NCBI RefSeq assembly: GCF_013408535.1
Contig: NZ_JACBZA010000001.1
Coordinates: 6,036,850 to 6,100,849, forward strand
Reading direction: 5' to 3'
Length of the DNA: 64,000 bases
Source of the DNA: Actinopolymorpha cephalotaxi
Lineage (GTDB): Bacteria; Actinomycetota; Actinomycetes; Propionibacteriales; Actinopolymorphaceae
The notes below the pieces were generated by a model. It saw only the letters and a list, made by a program, of their open reading frames with translations, did not search any database and was not told the DNA's origin. Position numbers and translations under genes: made by a program. Within the stretch, counting starts at the first letter, position 1. Every line of letters starts with the position of its first letter. Shown in pieces: positions 9,421-16,993 of the stretch.

Positions 9421-10044
9421 ATGAGTACGACACGCCGTATCGTCAACATCACCCTCGACAATCTCGACGATCTGCCGTGGCCGTGCCGGCAGTGCGTCTT
9501 CTGGGAGCTCGATCCGGTCGCGCGCCAGCGTGCGGAGGAGGCGGGCGACCCGGGGCTGGAGAAGGAGGCGTGGATCTCCGCCGCTCTGCTGGAGTGGGGG
9601 TCGTGCGGGAAGGTCTGCTACGTCAATGACGTGCCGGCGGCGTTCGCGATGTACGCCCCTCCTTCGTACGTGCCCCACTCGGTCGCGTTTCCCACCTCGC
9701 CGGTGAGCGCCGACGCGGTGCTGCTGATGACGGCGCGGGTGCTCCCCGACTTCGCGGGAGCCGGCCTCGGCCGGGTGATGATCCAGAGCGTGGTGAAGGA
9801 CCTGCTCCGACGGGGTGTGCGCGCGGTGGAGGTCTTCGGTGACGCCACCTGGCATCGACCCGAGTGCGTGCTGCCCGCGGACTTCCTGCTGTCGGTGGGA
9901 TTCAAGACCGTACGTCCGCACCATCGGTATCCCCGGCTGCGGATCGAGCTTCGCAATGTCCTTACCTGGAAGGAGGATGTCGAGGCGGCGTTGGAGAAGC
10001 TGATCGACTCGATGAGTCCCGAGGGCGTTCCGAACCCCGCCTGA
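9421..10044 (+). CDS. GNAT-family N-acetyltransferase
   Basis: A 207-residue protein of the GNAT fold. The acetyl-CoA loop is visible in DFAGAGLGRVMIQS and is followed by a predicted helix and the strand RAVEVFGD. The N-terminal part contains a CRQC pair and WGSCGKVC. A similar acetyltransferase sits beside parB in other actinobacteria, including the position of Rv3916c in Mycobacterium tuberculosis, so orthology is likely. The substrate is unknown. The ATG at 9421 follows the previous stop by 7 bases. The gene is convergent with cwlM. Confidence 0.8.
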   Translation: MSTTRRIVNITLDNLDDLPWPCRQCVFWELDPVARQRAEEAGDPGLEKEAWISAALLEWGSCGKVCYVNDVPAAFAMYAPPSYVPHSVAFPTSPVSADAVLLMTARVLPDFAGAGLGRVMIQSVVKDLLRRGVRAVEVFGDATWHRPECVLPADFLLSVGFKTVRPHHRYPRLRIELRNVLTWKEDVEAALEKLIDSMSPEGVPNPA

Positions 10045-10109
10045 CCGCCGCTCCGGATCGCCCTGCGCACGGAGGAAGCGCGTCGCGGCCGTCAGCTGTC
10101 AAGCCGGCC

Positions 10110-10136
10110 TTGTCATCCGCAGGGCGGAGTTGACAA
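10110..10136. terminator. Palindrome at a convergent gene end (TTGTCA...TGACAA)
   Basis: TTGTCA-T-CCGC / AGG / GCGG-AGT-TGACAA folds with paired CCGC/GCGG and TTGTCA/TGACAA arms. It lies between the convergent acetyltransferase and cwlM genes. Similar TGTCAA...TTGACA dyads occur at two other convergent junctions in this window (43046 and 45983). A bidirectional terminator role is inferred. Confidence 0.4.
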
Positions 10137-10300
10137 CCGGCCCTGGGGAGATCGAAGCCGCAACCAGTACAGCGAAACCGAGGGCGTCAAGTGATCGTTG
10201 ACGGCCCGTGCGGCGACACCCCGATGCACCCGACGGTCAGGCAGTACGGCGGGAAGGCAGTACGACGGGAACAGGCGCGCGGGCGAGCACCTGGCTGTGG

Positions 10301-11446
10301 TCAGCGGATGAGCTCGCCGAGCTGGAGCACTCCGGTCGGTGCGTCCATCTCCGGCGGAAGGTAGACCCGCTGCACCGCGACCACGATCGCCTCGGCGACG
10401 ACGTCACGGAAGCCAGGATCGGAGATCCGGGCCGCGTCGCTGGGGTTGGTGACGTAGCCGAGTTCGATCCGGACCGCCGGCATCCGCGTGTAGCGGAGGA
10501 GGTCCCAGGTCTTGGCGTGGGTGTGACAGTCACGCAGGTCGGTCCTTGCGACAATCTCGCGCTGCACCAGACCGGCGAAGCGTTCGCCCAGCGTCGACGG
10601 GATGTCGTCCTCGTGGCCGGCGGTGCCGTAGTAGTACGTCGCGACCCCGCTGGCGTGTGGGTTGGGGTGCTCGTCGACGTGCAGCGACACCACCAGGTCG
10701 GCGCTGGTCTCGTTGGCGAACCGTGCCCGGGTGGCCTCGTCCGGGCTCGCGTCGCGACCGCGCGAGAGGTAGACGCGGACGCCGGTCGCCTCCAGCCGGC
10801 CCTCGATCCGGCAGGCGAGGTCGAAGGCGATCTCGGCCTCGGACAGCCCGTTGGCCGAGCAACCCCGGTCGGCGCCCCCGTGTCCGGGGTCGATGACGAC
10901 CACCTTGCCGGGCAGCCGGGGCCCGGAGCGGTGGATGCGCTCGGACTCGCGGAGCGCGTCGGCCCGTCCTCCGGTGACGATCGGCGACAGCCGGGCGAGC
11001 GCCTTGAACGTCGCCGGGCCACAGGTCCCGTCGGCCGGCGCGCCCACGCTGTGCTGGAACTCTCGTACGGCGTGTTCGGTGCTGGGGCCGTACATCCCGT
11101 CGACCCGGTCGACCTCGAACCCCAGCTCCATCAGCCGGCGCTGCAGGGTGGCGACGTCGTCCCCGGTGAGGAGGTGGCCGGCGGTGTACGACAGCAGCCG
11201 GTCACCGAGCCGCCACCGTGCCTCGTCGAGGACGCGGTAGGTCTCGGCGTCGACCACGCCGTTGGCCGTCAGGCCCCGCCGCTGCTGGAACTGGCGTACG
11301 GCCTGGTCGACGCTCTCGTCGAACGGCGCGTCGACGTGCCCTGCCGCCTCGGCGATTGCCGGCAGTATGCCCAGCTGGACCAGCTTCGTACGGATCTCGG
11401 CCACCGCGGGACCGCGGTCACCCAGCCCGTATCGGTGCTCGGTCAT
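10301..11446 (-). CDS. cwlM: CwlM-like N-acetylmuramoyl-L-alanine amidase homologue
   Basis: A 381-residue protein with two peptidoglycan-binding-like helical repeats (about residues 8-70 and 85-150), then an Amidase_3 domain. The domain keeps VVVIDPGHGG, SLHVDEHPNPHAS and IELGYVTN, so zinc ligands and the catalytic Glu appear present. There is no signal peptide, as in mycobacterial CwlM. That protein is a cytoplasmic regulator of MurA activated by PknB phosphorylation rather than a secreted hydrolase. Its position next to trxA-trxB-sigM-murJ matches Rv3915. The ATG at 11446 has GGAGG seven bases upstream; longer starts in the frame are not homologous. Regulation of MurA is an inference from orthology. 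Confidence 0.85.
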   Translation of the reverse strand: MTEHRYGLGDRGPAVAEIRTKLVQLGILPAIAEAAGHVDAPFDESVDQAVRQFQQRRGLTANGVVDAETYRVLDEARWRLGDRLLSYTAGHLLTGDDVATLQRRLMELGFEVDRVDGMYGPSTEHAVREFQHSVGAPADGTCGPATFKALARLSPIVTGGRADALRESERIHRSGPRLPGKVVVIDPGHGGADRGCSANGLSEAEIAFDLACRIEGRLEATGVRVYLSRGRDASPDEATRARFANETSADLVVSLHVDEHPNPHASGVATYYYGTAGHEDDIPSTLGERFAGLVQREIVARTDLRDCHTHAKTWDLLRYTRMPAVRIELGYVTNPSDAARISDPGFRDVVAEAIVVAVQRVYLPPEMDAPTGVLQLGELIR

Positions 11447-11647
11447 GGGCGCCTCCGAAGTCGCTGCGTACGCACGGGCCCCGGCCTGGGCCCGGATCGG
11501 CGTCGCCATGCTATCCATGCCCGCTGGTAGGGCCCATCCCTCGGTGCGGCCACCGGCGAACGAGCCGAGCGTGGCGGATGTACTCCGGCCGGGGCAGGAC
11601 GGGACCAGCGCGGTGTCGGCGGGGTCGGCCATCGTGGGTGGCCGGAC

Positions 11648-11720
11648 CCCTACCACCGGGCCCCTACCGCCGGGCCGTACGGATGGGGGAGGCAGTCAGG
11701 GGCAGTCAGGGGCAGTCAGA
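11648..11720. repeat. Two short tandem repeats upstream of cwlM
   Basis: A 14-bp unit of the type CCCCTACCRCCGGG occurs twice (about 11647-11674). Then the 10-bp unit GGCAGTCAGG occurs at 11691, 11701 and 11711, the last copy ending in GA. They lie between the large hairpin and cwlM. Function unknown; copy number may vary between strains. Confidence 0.6.
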
Positions 11721-11735
11721 GAGGCCGATATGCAA

Positions 11736-11813
11736 AGGCCCCGGCCGCGGCACCCACCACCTCGTCCCGCCTCTTCGGCGGGACGAAGCGATCGGTGCGC
11801 GCGGCCGGGGCCT
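11736..11813 (-). terminator. Large nested hairpin, probable trxBA terminator
   Basis: AGGCCCCGGCCGCG (11736-11749) is perfectly complementary to CGCGGCCGGGGCCT (11800-11813). Inside sits a second perfect 9-bp stem, CGTCCCGCC/GGCGGGACG (11763-11785), with loop TCTTC. It starts about 120 bp after the trxA stop in the direction of transcription. No T-tract follows. A terminator or a structured small RNA are the two readings. Confidence 0.5.
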
Positions 11814-11936
11814 GCACGGAACCCGAGGGCATCCCTCAGCCGGTACGGCTCGCCGTGTGCTCGCCGCCGCGACCAGGTGGGACAGCCAGGGCGGTTGGGA
11901 CGTACGGGAGAGTTGTGACCCTTGCGACCCGGTCGG

Positions 11937-12266
11937 TCAGGCCGGGACCAGGTCGGACAGCTCGGCCTTGATCGCCGCCTTCGGACGCGCGCCGACCAGC
12001 GACTTCACGACCTGACCGCCCTTGTAGACGTTGATGGTCGGGATGCCGGTCACGCGGTACTCGAGCGGCGTCTGCGGGTTCTCGTCCACGTTCAGCTTGA
12101 GGAACGTGATCTTGTCGGCGTACTCCTTGGCGAGCTCCTCCAGCACGGGCGCCACCTGACGGCAGGGACCGCACCATTCCGCCCAGAAGTCGACGACGAC
12201 CGGCTTGTCGCTCTGCAGGACCGTGGTCGGGAACTCGGCATCGGTCACCGGCTTGATATCGCCCAC
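11937..12266 (-). CDS. trxA: Thioredoxin
   Basis: A 109-residue thioredoxin with the catalytic [11 protein letters not shown] motif and the cis-Pro segment [12 protein letters not shown]. It reduces protein disulfides in the cytoplasm using electrons from TrxB. GTG at 12266 is the start: it has GAGAGGAG eight bases upstream and gives a normal thioredoxin length. trxB ends 28 bp upstream on the same strand, so the two form one transcription unit, presumably from the SigR-type promoter before trxB. Confidence 0.95.
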   Translation of the reverse strand: MGDIKPVTDAEFPTTVLQSDKPVVVDFWAEWCGPCRQVAPVLEELAKEYADKITFLKLNVDENPQTPLEYRVTGIPTINVYKGGQVVKSLVGARPKAAIKAELSDLVPA

Positions 12267-12294
12267 TGGTGTCTCCTCTCGAAGGGTTTTCGTC

Positions 12295-13266
12295 TCAGGC
12301 TTCCACGGTCTGTGCGGTCTGCACGTCCGTGTCGTCTTCCAGTGCCGCCAGGTAACGCTCGGCGTCCAGGGCGGCGGCCACACCGGTCCCGGCGGCGGTG
12401 GCGGCCTGCCGGTAGGTGCTGTCCACGAGGTCGCCGGCGGCGAACACTCCTGGCAGGTTGGTACGGGTGCTGGGGTGGTCGACCAGGACGTAGCCTTCCG
12501 CGTCGACGTCGACCTGCCCCCGGACGAGCTCACTGCGCGGGTCGTGCCCGATCGCCTCGAAGAACCCGGTCACCGGCAACGTCGACTGCTCACCAGTTCG
12601 GGTGTCCCGCACCAGCAGGCCTTCCAGCTTCTCGGTGCCCTCGGCCGCGAGCACCTCGGTGTTCCACAGGAACCGGACCTTGGGGTTGGCCAGCGCGCGG
12701 TCCTGCATGATCTTGCTGGCCCGCAGCGTGTCGCGACGGTGCACCACGGTCACCGACCTGGCGAACTTCGTCAGGAACTGCGCCTCCTCCATCGCGGAGT
12801 CACCGCCGCCGACGACGGCGATGTCCTGCTCGCGGAAGAAGAAGCCGTCACAGGTGGCACACCAGGAGACGCCGTGCCCGGAAAGGAGTTCCTCGCCCGG
12901 GATGCCGAGCTTGCGGTAGGCCGAGCCCATCGCGAGGATGACCGCGAACGCGCGGTGCTCGACCCCGGCTGAGTCGCGGACGACCTTGACCTCGTTGGTC
13001 AGGTCGACACTGTGCACCTCGTCGGTGACGAGTTCGGCGTCGAAGCGTTCGGCCTGCTTGCGGAAGTTGTCCATCAGGTCCGGGCCCATGATGCCGTCCG
13101 GGAAGCCGGGGAAGTTCTCCACCTCGGTGGTGTTCATCAGGGCACCACCGGCTTCGACCGATCCCTCGAACACCAGCGGTTGCAGCCGTGCGCGTCCGGC
13201 GTACAGCGCCGCGGAGTATCCCGCGGGACCGGAGCCGATCACGATCACATTGCGGACATCGGACAC
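12295..13266 (-). CDS. trxB: Thioredoxin reductase
   Basis: A 323-residue low-molecular-weight flavoprotein. FAD site [16 protein letters not shown] lies at the N-terminus, the redox pair Cys136/Cys139 is in [10 protein letters not shown], followed by the NADPH site [12 protein letters not shown], and the C-terminal FAD motif is VFAAGDLVD. It passes electrons from NADPH to thioredoxin. The start is GTG with a GAGG box upstream. The last gene of the sigma/anti-sigma operon ends 186 bp upstream, and that gap contains a SigR-type promoter match. Confidence 0.97.
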   Translation of the reverse strand: MSDVRNVIVIGSGPAGYSAALYAGRARLQPLVFEGSVEAGGALMNTTEVENFPGFPDGIMGPDLMDNFRKQAERFDAELVTDEVHSVDLTNEVKVVRDSAGVEHRAFAVILAMGSAYRKLGIPGEELLSGHGVSWCATCDGFFFREQDIAVVGGGDSAMEEAQFLTKFARSVTVVHRRDTLRASKIMQDRALANPKVRFLWNTEVLAAEGTEKLEGLLVRDTRTGEQSTLPVTGFFEAIGHDPRSELVRGQVDVDAEGYVLVDHPSTRTNLPGVFAAGDLVDSTYRQAATAAGTGVAAALDAERYLAALEDDTDVQTAQTVEA

Positions 13267-13308
13267 GGACTACCTCGCTCTCCAAAGCAACTGACGCTGC
13301 CCATCCGT

Positions 13309-13334
13309 AACCGATCCTAGGCGTCGGGCATTCC
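13309..13334 (-). promoter_or_regulatory. SigR-type promoter of trxB-trxA
   Basis: Reading the minus strand, GGAAT (13334-13330) is followed after exactly 18 bases by GTT (13311-13309). This matches the GGAAT-N18-GTT consensus described for the disulfide-stress sigma factor SigR of Streptomyces, whose known targets include trxBA. The GTT lies 43 bp before the trxB GTG. SigR itself is not in the window; the neighbouring SigM could also be considered. Confidence 0.7.
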
Positions 13335-13452
13335 GGCGCCATCCGGTCGCCGGGCGTCCACACGCGCGGTGACGCCCCGGGTGACATCAGTGAGAAAACG
13401 GTCGACGCCGACCATGGGCGCGGGGCGCGGAGTGCAGGCCGCGGCGCGGCGA

Positions 13453-14340
13453 TCAGCGCACCGGCACCTGCGCGGAGTGGACGACGCGTGCCTGTGCCGA
13501 CGGGCAGTCGGAGACGGCGTACGCCCGGACCCTGGGCTGGCCCGACGAGCCACCGCTGGTCCTGATGAGCGCCACGATCACGGGTGCACCGCCGAAACGT
13601 GCCGCGACGGTGTCGAGCAGCGTCCCACCCGCCCCCGCGTCGTCCAGGACTCGGGAGACGCAGCGGCTCGGGTCGCCGGCGATGCCGTTGTTGCTCTGCG
13701 GACCGATCGGTTTGCCCGCGGGCTTCGGCGCCGCCGCCTCGAGGACGGTGCCCACCTCGCTGCCGAAGCCGGCCGCGGAGAAGTCGGTCTCCGCGGCTTT
13801 CGCGCTGAAGCTGTAGGTCTTCGGGCGCACAGGTCGTAGAGACGGGGACGCCGTCGAAGGCGACGGCGTGCGCGGCGCCGTGGAGTGTGAACCACCGGCG
13901 ACCGGGACGTCGTTGCGCTCGTCGAGGATGTTGCCGGCCACGCCGGCACCGGCGGCGAGCACGGCCACACCGGCGGCGACGGCGAGGAGCCGGGACGGAC
14001 GAAGCCGTCCGGAGCGCCGGTGGACGCGGGTGCGGGTAGCTCCACGGGCAGCGGCGAGCGAGGTCACTTCGGAGTGGTCGGTGGCCTGGCCGGCGGCGCG
14101 GATGCGTGCCTCCGCCGCGAGTGCGGACTCCATCCGGTCGGCGACCGCCGAGGGCATCTGGGTGGGGACGGCCGCGCTCTCCCGGAGCAGATGTGCGAGC
14201 TCGGCGTGCGCGTCCGCGGCGGCCGAGCACTCCGCGCAGCCGGCCAGGTGGGCGTCGATCCGGGTGCTCTCGGCGTCGGACAGGAGCCCGGCGTACGCAT
14301 CGGCCAGGGTGTCGTCGTCGACGTGCGGGCCGGCCGTCAC
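13453..14340 (-). CDS. Zinc-binding anti-sigma factor for SigM, membrane-anchored
   Basis: A 295-residue protein. Its N-terminal half carries the HxxxCxxC motif (HLAGCAEC) of ZAS-type anti-sigma factors; a Lys/Arg-rich linker leads to one transmembrane helix (about LLAVAAGVAVLAAGAGVAG), and an extracytoplasmic domain follows. It should hold SigM inactive. The GTG start overlaps the sigM stop by four bases (GTGA), giving coupled 1:1 synthesis. Location and order correspond to Rv3912 of M. tuberculosis. The outer domain has two conserved-looking cysteines (SRCVSRV and SDCPSA) that could form a disulfide. The signal it senses is unknown. Confidence 0.88.
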   Translation of the reverse strand: MTAGPHVDDDTLADAYAGLLSDAESTRIDAHLAGCAECSAAADAHAELAHLLRESAAVPTQMPSAVADRMESALAAEARIRAAGQATDHSEVTSLAAARGATRTRVHRRSGRLRPSRLLAVAAGVAVLAAGAGVAGNILDERNDVPVAGGSHSTAPRTPSPSTASPSLRPVRPKTYSFSAKAAETDFSAAGFGSEVGTVLEAAAPKPAGKPIGPQSNNGIAGDPSRCVSRVLDDAGAGGTLLDTVAARFGGAPVIVALIRTSGGSSGQPRVRAYAVSDCPSAQARVVHSAQVPVR

Positions 14341-15104
14341 TTCGCCTCACCTCCACGTCGTCGCGCGCCACCTCGGCGGTGGGGAGCCGCCGACCAGGTG
14401 TGGTCCGGGTCCTGCTCGCTTCGGGCCCCTCGAACGCGTTGGACGTCAGGTGGCGCCGGGTGGTTCCCCCCGGCTTCGGCAGGCTCGGAGACGCTGGTTT
14501 CGGAAACGGCGCCGGCGGTCGGCCGGAGGTGGGCCAGCAGCGGGACGAGTCTGGCCCGGCCGCGCGCGCACCGGCTCTTGATCGTCCCGGGTGCGCAGTC
14601 GAGGATCTGTGCCGCCTCCTCCACGGAGTAGCCCTCCATGTCGACCAGCACGATCGCGGCCCGCTGGTCCGGGTTGAGCGAGTCGAGTGCGGTGAGCACG
14701 TCGATCCGAAGCTCCTGCGCCTCCGCCGGGTCCGGTGCCCGGTCGGCGGCGAGTTCGGCCGCCCTGTCGTCCTCGGGCAGCGGGTCGGCCGCCCGGACGG
14801 CGCGCCGCCGGATGCGGTCCAGGCAGGCGTTCACGACGACGCGGTGCAGCCAGGTGGTCACAGCCGAGTCGCCGCGGAACTGACCGGCGTTGCGGAACGC
14901 CGAGATCAGCGCGTCCTGCAGGGCGTCGGCCGCTTCGTCCGGGTCGGACATCGTACGCAGGGCCACCGCCCACAGCCGGTCGCGATGCCGGCGGAACAAT
15001 GTGGCGAACGCCTCCGGGTCGCCGGCCACGTGTGCCGCGATGAGTTCCCGGTCGGTCGGCGCACCGCCGCCCTCGGTGAGGGTGTCCGGGGTGCTGGTGG
15101 TCAT
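14337..15104 (-). CDS. sigM: SigM-like ECF RNA polymerase sigma factor
   Basis: A 255-residue extracytoplasmic-function sigma factor. Region 2 is visible in DPEAFATLFRRHRDRLWAVA and DEAADALQDALISAFRN, region 4 in LDSLNPDQRAAIVLVDMEGYSVEEAA...APGTIKSR. The C-terminus beyond the -35 helix is an unusually long Pro/Arg/Gly-rich tail of about 70 residues. It overlaps the pseudokinase gene by four bases (ATGA) and its anti-sigma gene by four (GTGA). Name based on synteny with Rv3911. Confidence 0.9.
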   Translation of the reverse strand: MTTSTPDTLTEGGGAPTDRELIAAHVAGDPEAFATLFRRHRDRLWAVALRTMSDPDEAADALQDALISAFRNAGQFRGDSAVTTWLHRVVVNACLDRIRRRAVRAADPLPEDDRAAELAADRAPDPAEAQELRIDVLTALDSLNPDQRAAIVLVDMEGYSVEEAAQILDCAPGTIKSRCARGRARLVPLLAHLRPTAGAVSETSVSEPAEAGGNHPAPPDVQRVRGARSEQDPDHTWSAAPHRRGGARRRGGEAK

Positions 15105-16927
15105 CGGCGTACGACGATCTCCGCAATCCCGCCGCGGTACTCGGAGCCGTCGGGCGGCAGCTTGGTCAGCCAGACCAGCAGGAACCGGGTGCGCACCGGC
15201 TTGTCCGGACGCAGCGTCACCTCGCCGCCGGCGCCGTCCTGCTTGGCGATCTCCTGCCAGTCGTCGATGGAGGTCGGTGCGCTCGACGCCCCCTCGGGCG
15301 CCGCGCGGAGCTGGACGTCGGTGCCGCCGCTGCGCAGGCTGAGCTCGACCCGGCCCACGTCGACCGGTTTGCCGAGGTCGAACCACATGCCCACGCCCGG
15401 CTTGAGGCCGCCGAGCTGGGGGTTGTTGCGGTAACTCATCGTCGTCCACAACGTGGACTGGTCGCCGTCGTGGGCCTTGCCGACGTCCTCTGGGTGTTCC
15501 TCGCCGTTGCCCCCCGGCGGTGGGTCGAAGTCCCCGGCGCCGGTGATCCGAACGGGTGAGCCCGCCGCGGCCGTCTTGGTCTTGGTGGGGGTGGGGCTGC
15601 CGCCGGCCGAGGGTGTCGTCGTGGGGCCCGGGTTGTCGAAGGCCGCGCTCATCAGCTGGTAGCCCAGCAACCCGGCGCCGGCCAGCACCAGCAGCGCCAC
15701 CAGGGCCGCGGCGATCCGCCACCAGCGTGGCCGCTGCCCGTCCTCGTGCTCGGGATAGTCGGGGTAGTGGTGCGGCGCCTGCGACGGCGGGGGTGTCGGG
15801 GCGTAGTTGCCACGCGGGCGCATGGGGGTGTGGGAGGTGTGGCCCAGGTCGGCGGCCGCGACCCGCTGGGTCTGGTCACCCAGCCCGCCGCCGTCACCGC
15901 TGTTCCCGACGTGCTGGGTGTGGGTCGGGGCGCGGCCGTTGAGGTCGCCGCGGCTGGCCCGGACCGGCGGCGCTCCCACCTGGGTGGGCGCGTCGGCGTA
16001 GTTGAGGGAGCTGTGCCCGCCCGCGTGGTGGCCGGAGTCGTGCCCGTCGCCCGCCGCCGGGGCAGGTGGGAGCACCCCCTCGATCGGGGTCATGCCGACG
16101 ACCTCGGTGAGCGCGGCGGCGATCTGCTGGGGGGTGGTCAGCGGGTCGCCGTGCCGGGGATGCTCGTCGAGGATCCGCTCGGTGATCTCGTCCAGGGCGC
16201 GCGGGACGCCGGCCCGGCACTGACGCGGCGACAACAGCGTGCCGTCGGCCGCTCGGGGTGCGGCGTTCAGTCCGCTGCGCGGACCGGCCGGCCAGCGCGC
16301 GGTCAGCCCGGCGTAGAGAAGCCGGCCGAGACCGACCGCGTCCTCGCGCTGTGGATCGGTGCCGGTCTCCTCGTCGGTGCGAGCGCCGCTGAGCGCGGCC
16401 TGGGTCGCCAGTCCGACGATCTTGATGGACCCGGTGTCGGTGACCACCACGGTGTCCGGGTCGAGCCGCTCGTGGGCCAGTCCCTGGTCGTGGGCGCGGG
16501 CGATCGCCTCGCTCACCTCGCGGACCAGCAGTCCGGCCTGCTGGGGTGGCAGCGGCCCGTCGGCCAGCAGCGCACCGAGGCTGCGGCCGGCCACCCACTC
16601 GCGGACGACGTAGGCGACACCGTCGTCACGTAGCGCGTCGAGCACCCGGATGAACCGTACGTCGGCGGCGGTCGCGGCCCTCCGGGAAGCCTCCAGCAGA
16701 TGGTCGACCCGCGGGTCGTCCGCGGCCAGCACGTGCACGACCACGGAACGTGAGAGGACCTCGTCGATGGCCCGCCAGGTCTGCGCCACCCCGCCGTCGC
16801 CGGGCGTCTCCGCGAGAAGCTCGGCGACACGGTAACGACCGGCGAGCGTCACGCCCGGGTCGACATCGGTCGGATGCACGGCCCTCCTGCTCGCCGAGGG
16901 ACGCGGATCCGTCCCGGACTGTCTCAC
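15101..16927 (-). CDS. Membrane pseudokinase with discoidin-like ectodomain (MurJ-associated)
   Basis: A 608-residue protein. Residues ~25-260 have the fold pattern of a Ser/Thr protein kinase but lack the catalytic set: the VAIK lysine is replaced (VVVHVLAAD), HRD is HER (AHERLDPDT), and DFG is absent (KIVGLATQ). A Pro/His/Gly-rich linker follows, then one transmembrane helix (about WWRIAAALVALLVLAGAGLLGYQ), a Thr/Pro-rich stretch and an outer domain resembling discoidin/F5-8C galactose-binding modules. In mycobacteria a pseudokinase and outer domain of this kind are fused to MurJ (Rv3910), where the phosphorylated pseudokinase recruits FhaA. Here murJ is the separate gene 66 bp upstream. 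A regulatory role on MurJ is inferred. GTG start. Confidence 0.85.
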   Translation of the reverse strand: MRQSGTDPRPSASRRAVHPTDVDPGVTLAGRYRVAELLAETPGDGGVAQTWRAIDEVLSRSVVVHVLAADDPRVDHLLEASRRAATAADVRFIRVLDALRDDGVAYVVREWVAGRSLGALLADGPLPPQQAGLLVREVSEAIARAHDQGLAHERLDPDTVVVTDTGSIKIVGLATQAALSGARTDEETGTDPQREDAVGLGRLLYAGLTARWPAGPRSGLNAAPRAADGTLLSPRQCRAGVPRALDEITERILDEHPRHGDPLTTPQQIAAALTEVVGMTPIEGVLPPAPAAGDGHDSGHHAGGHSSLNYADAPTQVGAPPVRASRGDLNGRAPTHTQHVGNSGDGGGLGDQTQRVAAADLGHTSHTPMRPRGNYAPTPPPSQAPHHYPDYPEHEDGQRPRWWRIAAALVALLVLAGAGLLGYQLMSAAFDNPGPTTTPSAGGSPTPTKTKTAAAGSPVRITGAGDFDPPPGGNGEEHPEDVGKAHDGDQSTLWTTMSYRNNPQLGGLKPGVGMWFDLGKPVDVGRVELSLRSGGTDVQLRAAPEGASSAPTSIDDWQEIAKQDGAGGEVTLRPDKPVRTRFLLVWLTKLPPDGSEYRGGIAEIVVRR

Positions 16928-16993
16928 TGGCGCTTACATGCTAATGCCCGAATGCTACGAGCGCTCGCCCGGCGACGAGCGCCGGAGGGCCCG

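Larger units (their letters stand above)
11447..11936. other. 490-bp gene-free stretch between trxA and cwlM
   Basis: It lies downstream of trxA and upstream of cwlM, both on the minus strand, and must hold the trxA terminator and the cwlM promoter. Frames open here look like non-coding high-GC frames. It contains two short tandem repeats and one large nested hairpin, listed separately. No promoter hexamers could be assigned confidently. Confidence 0.5.
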
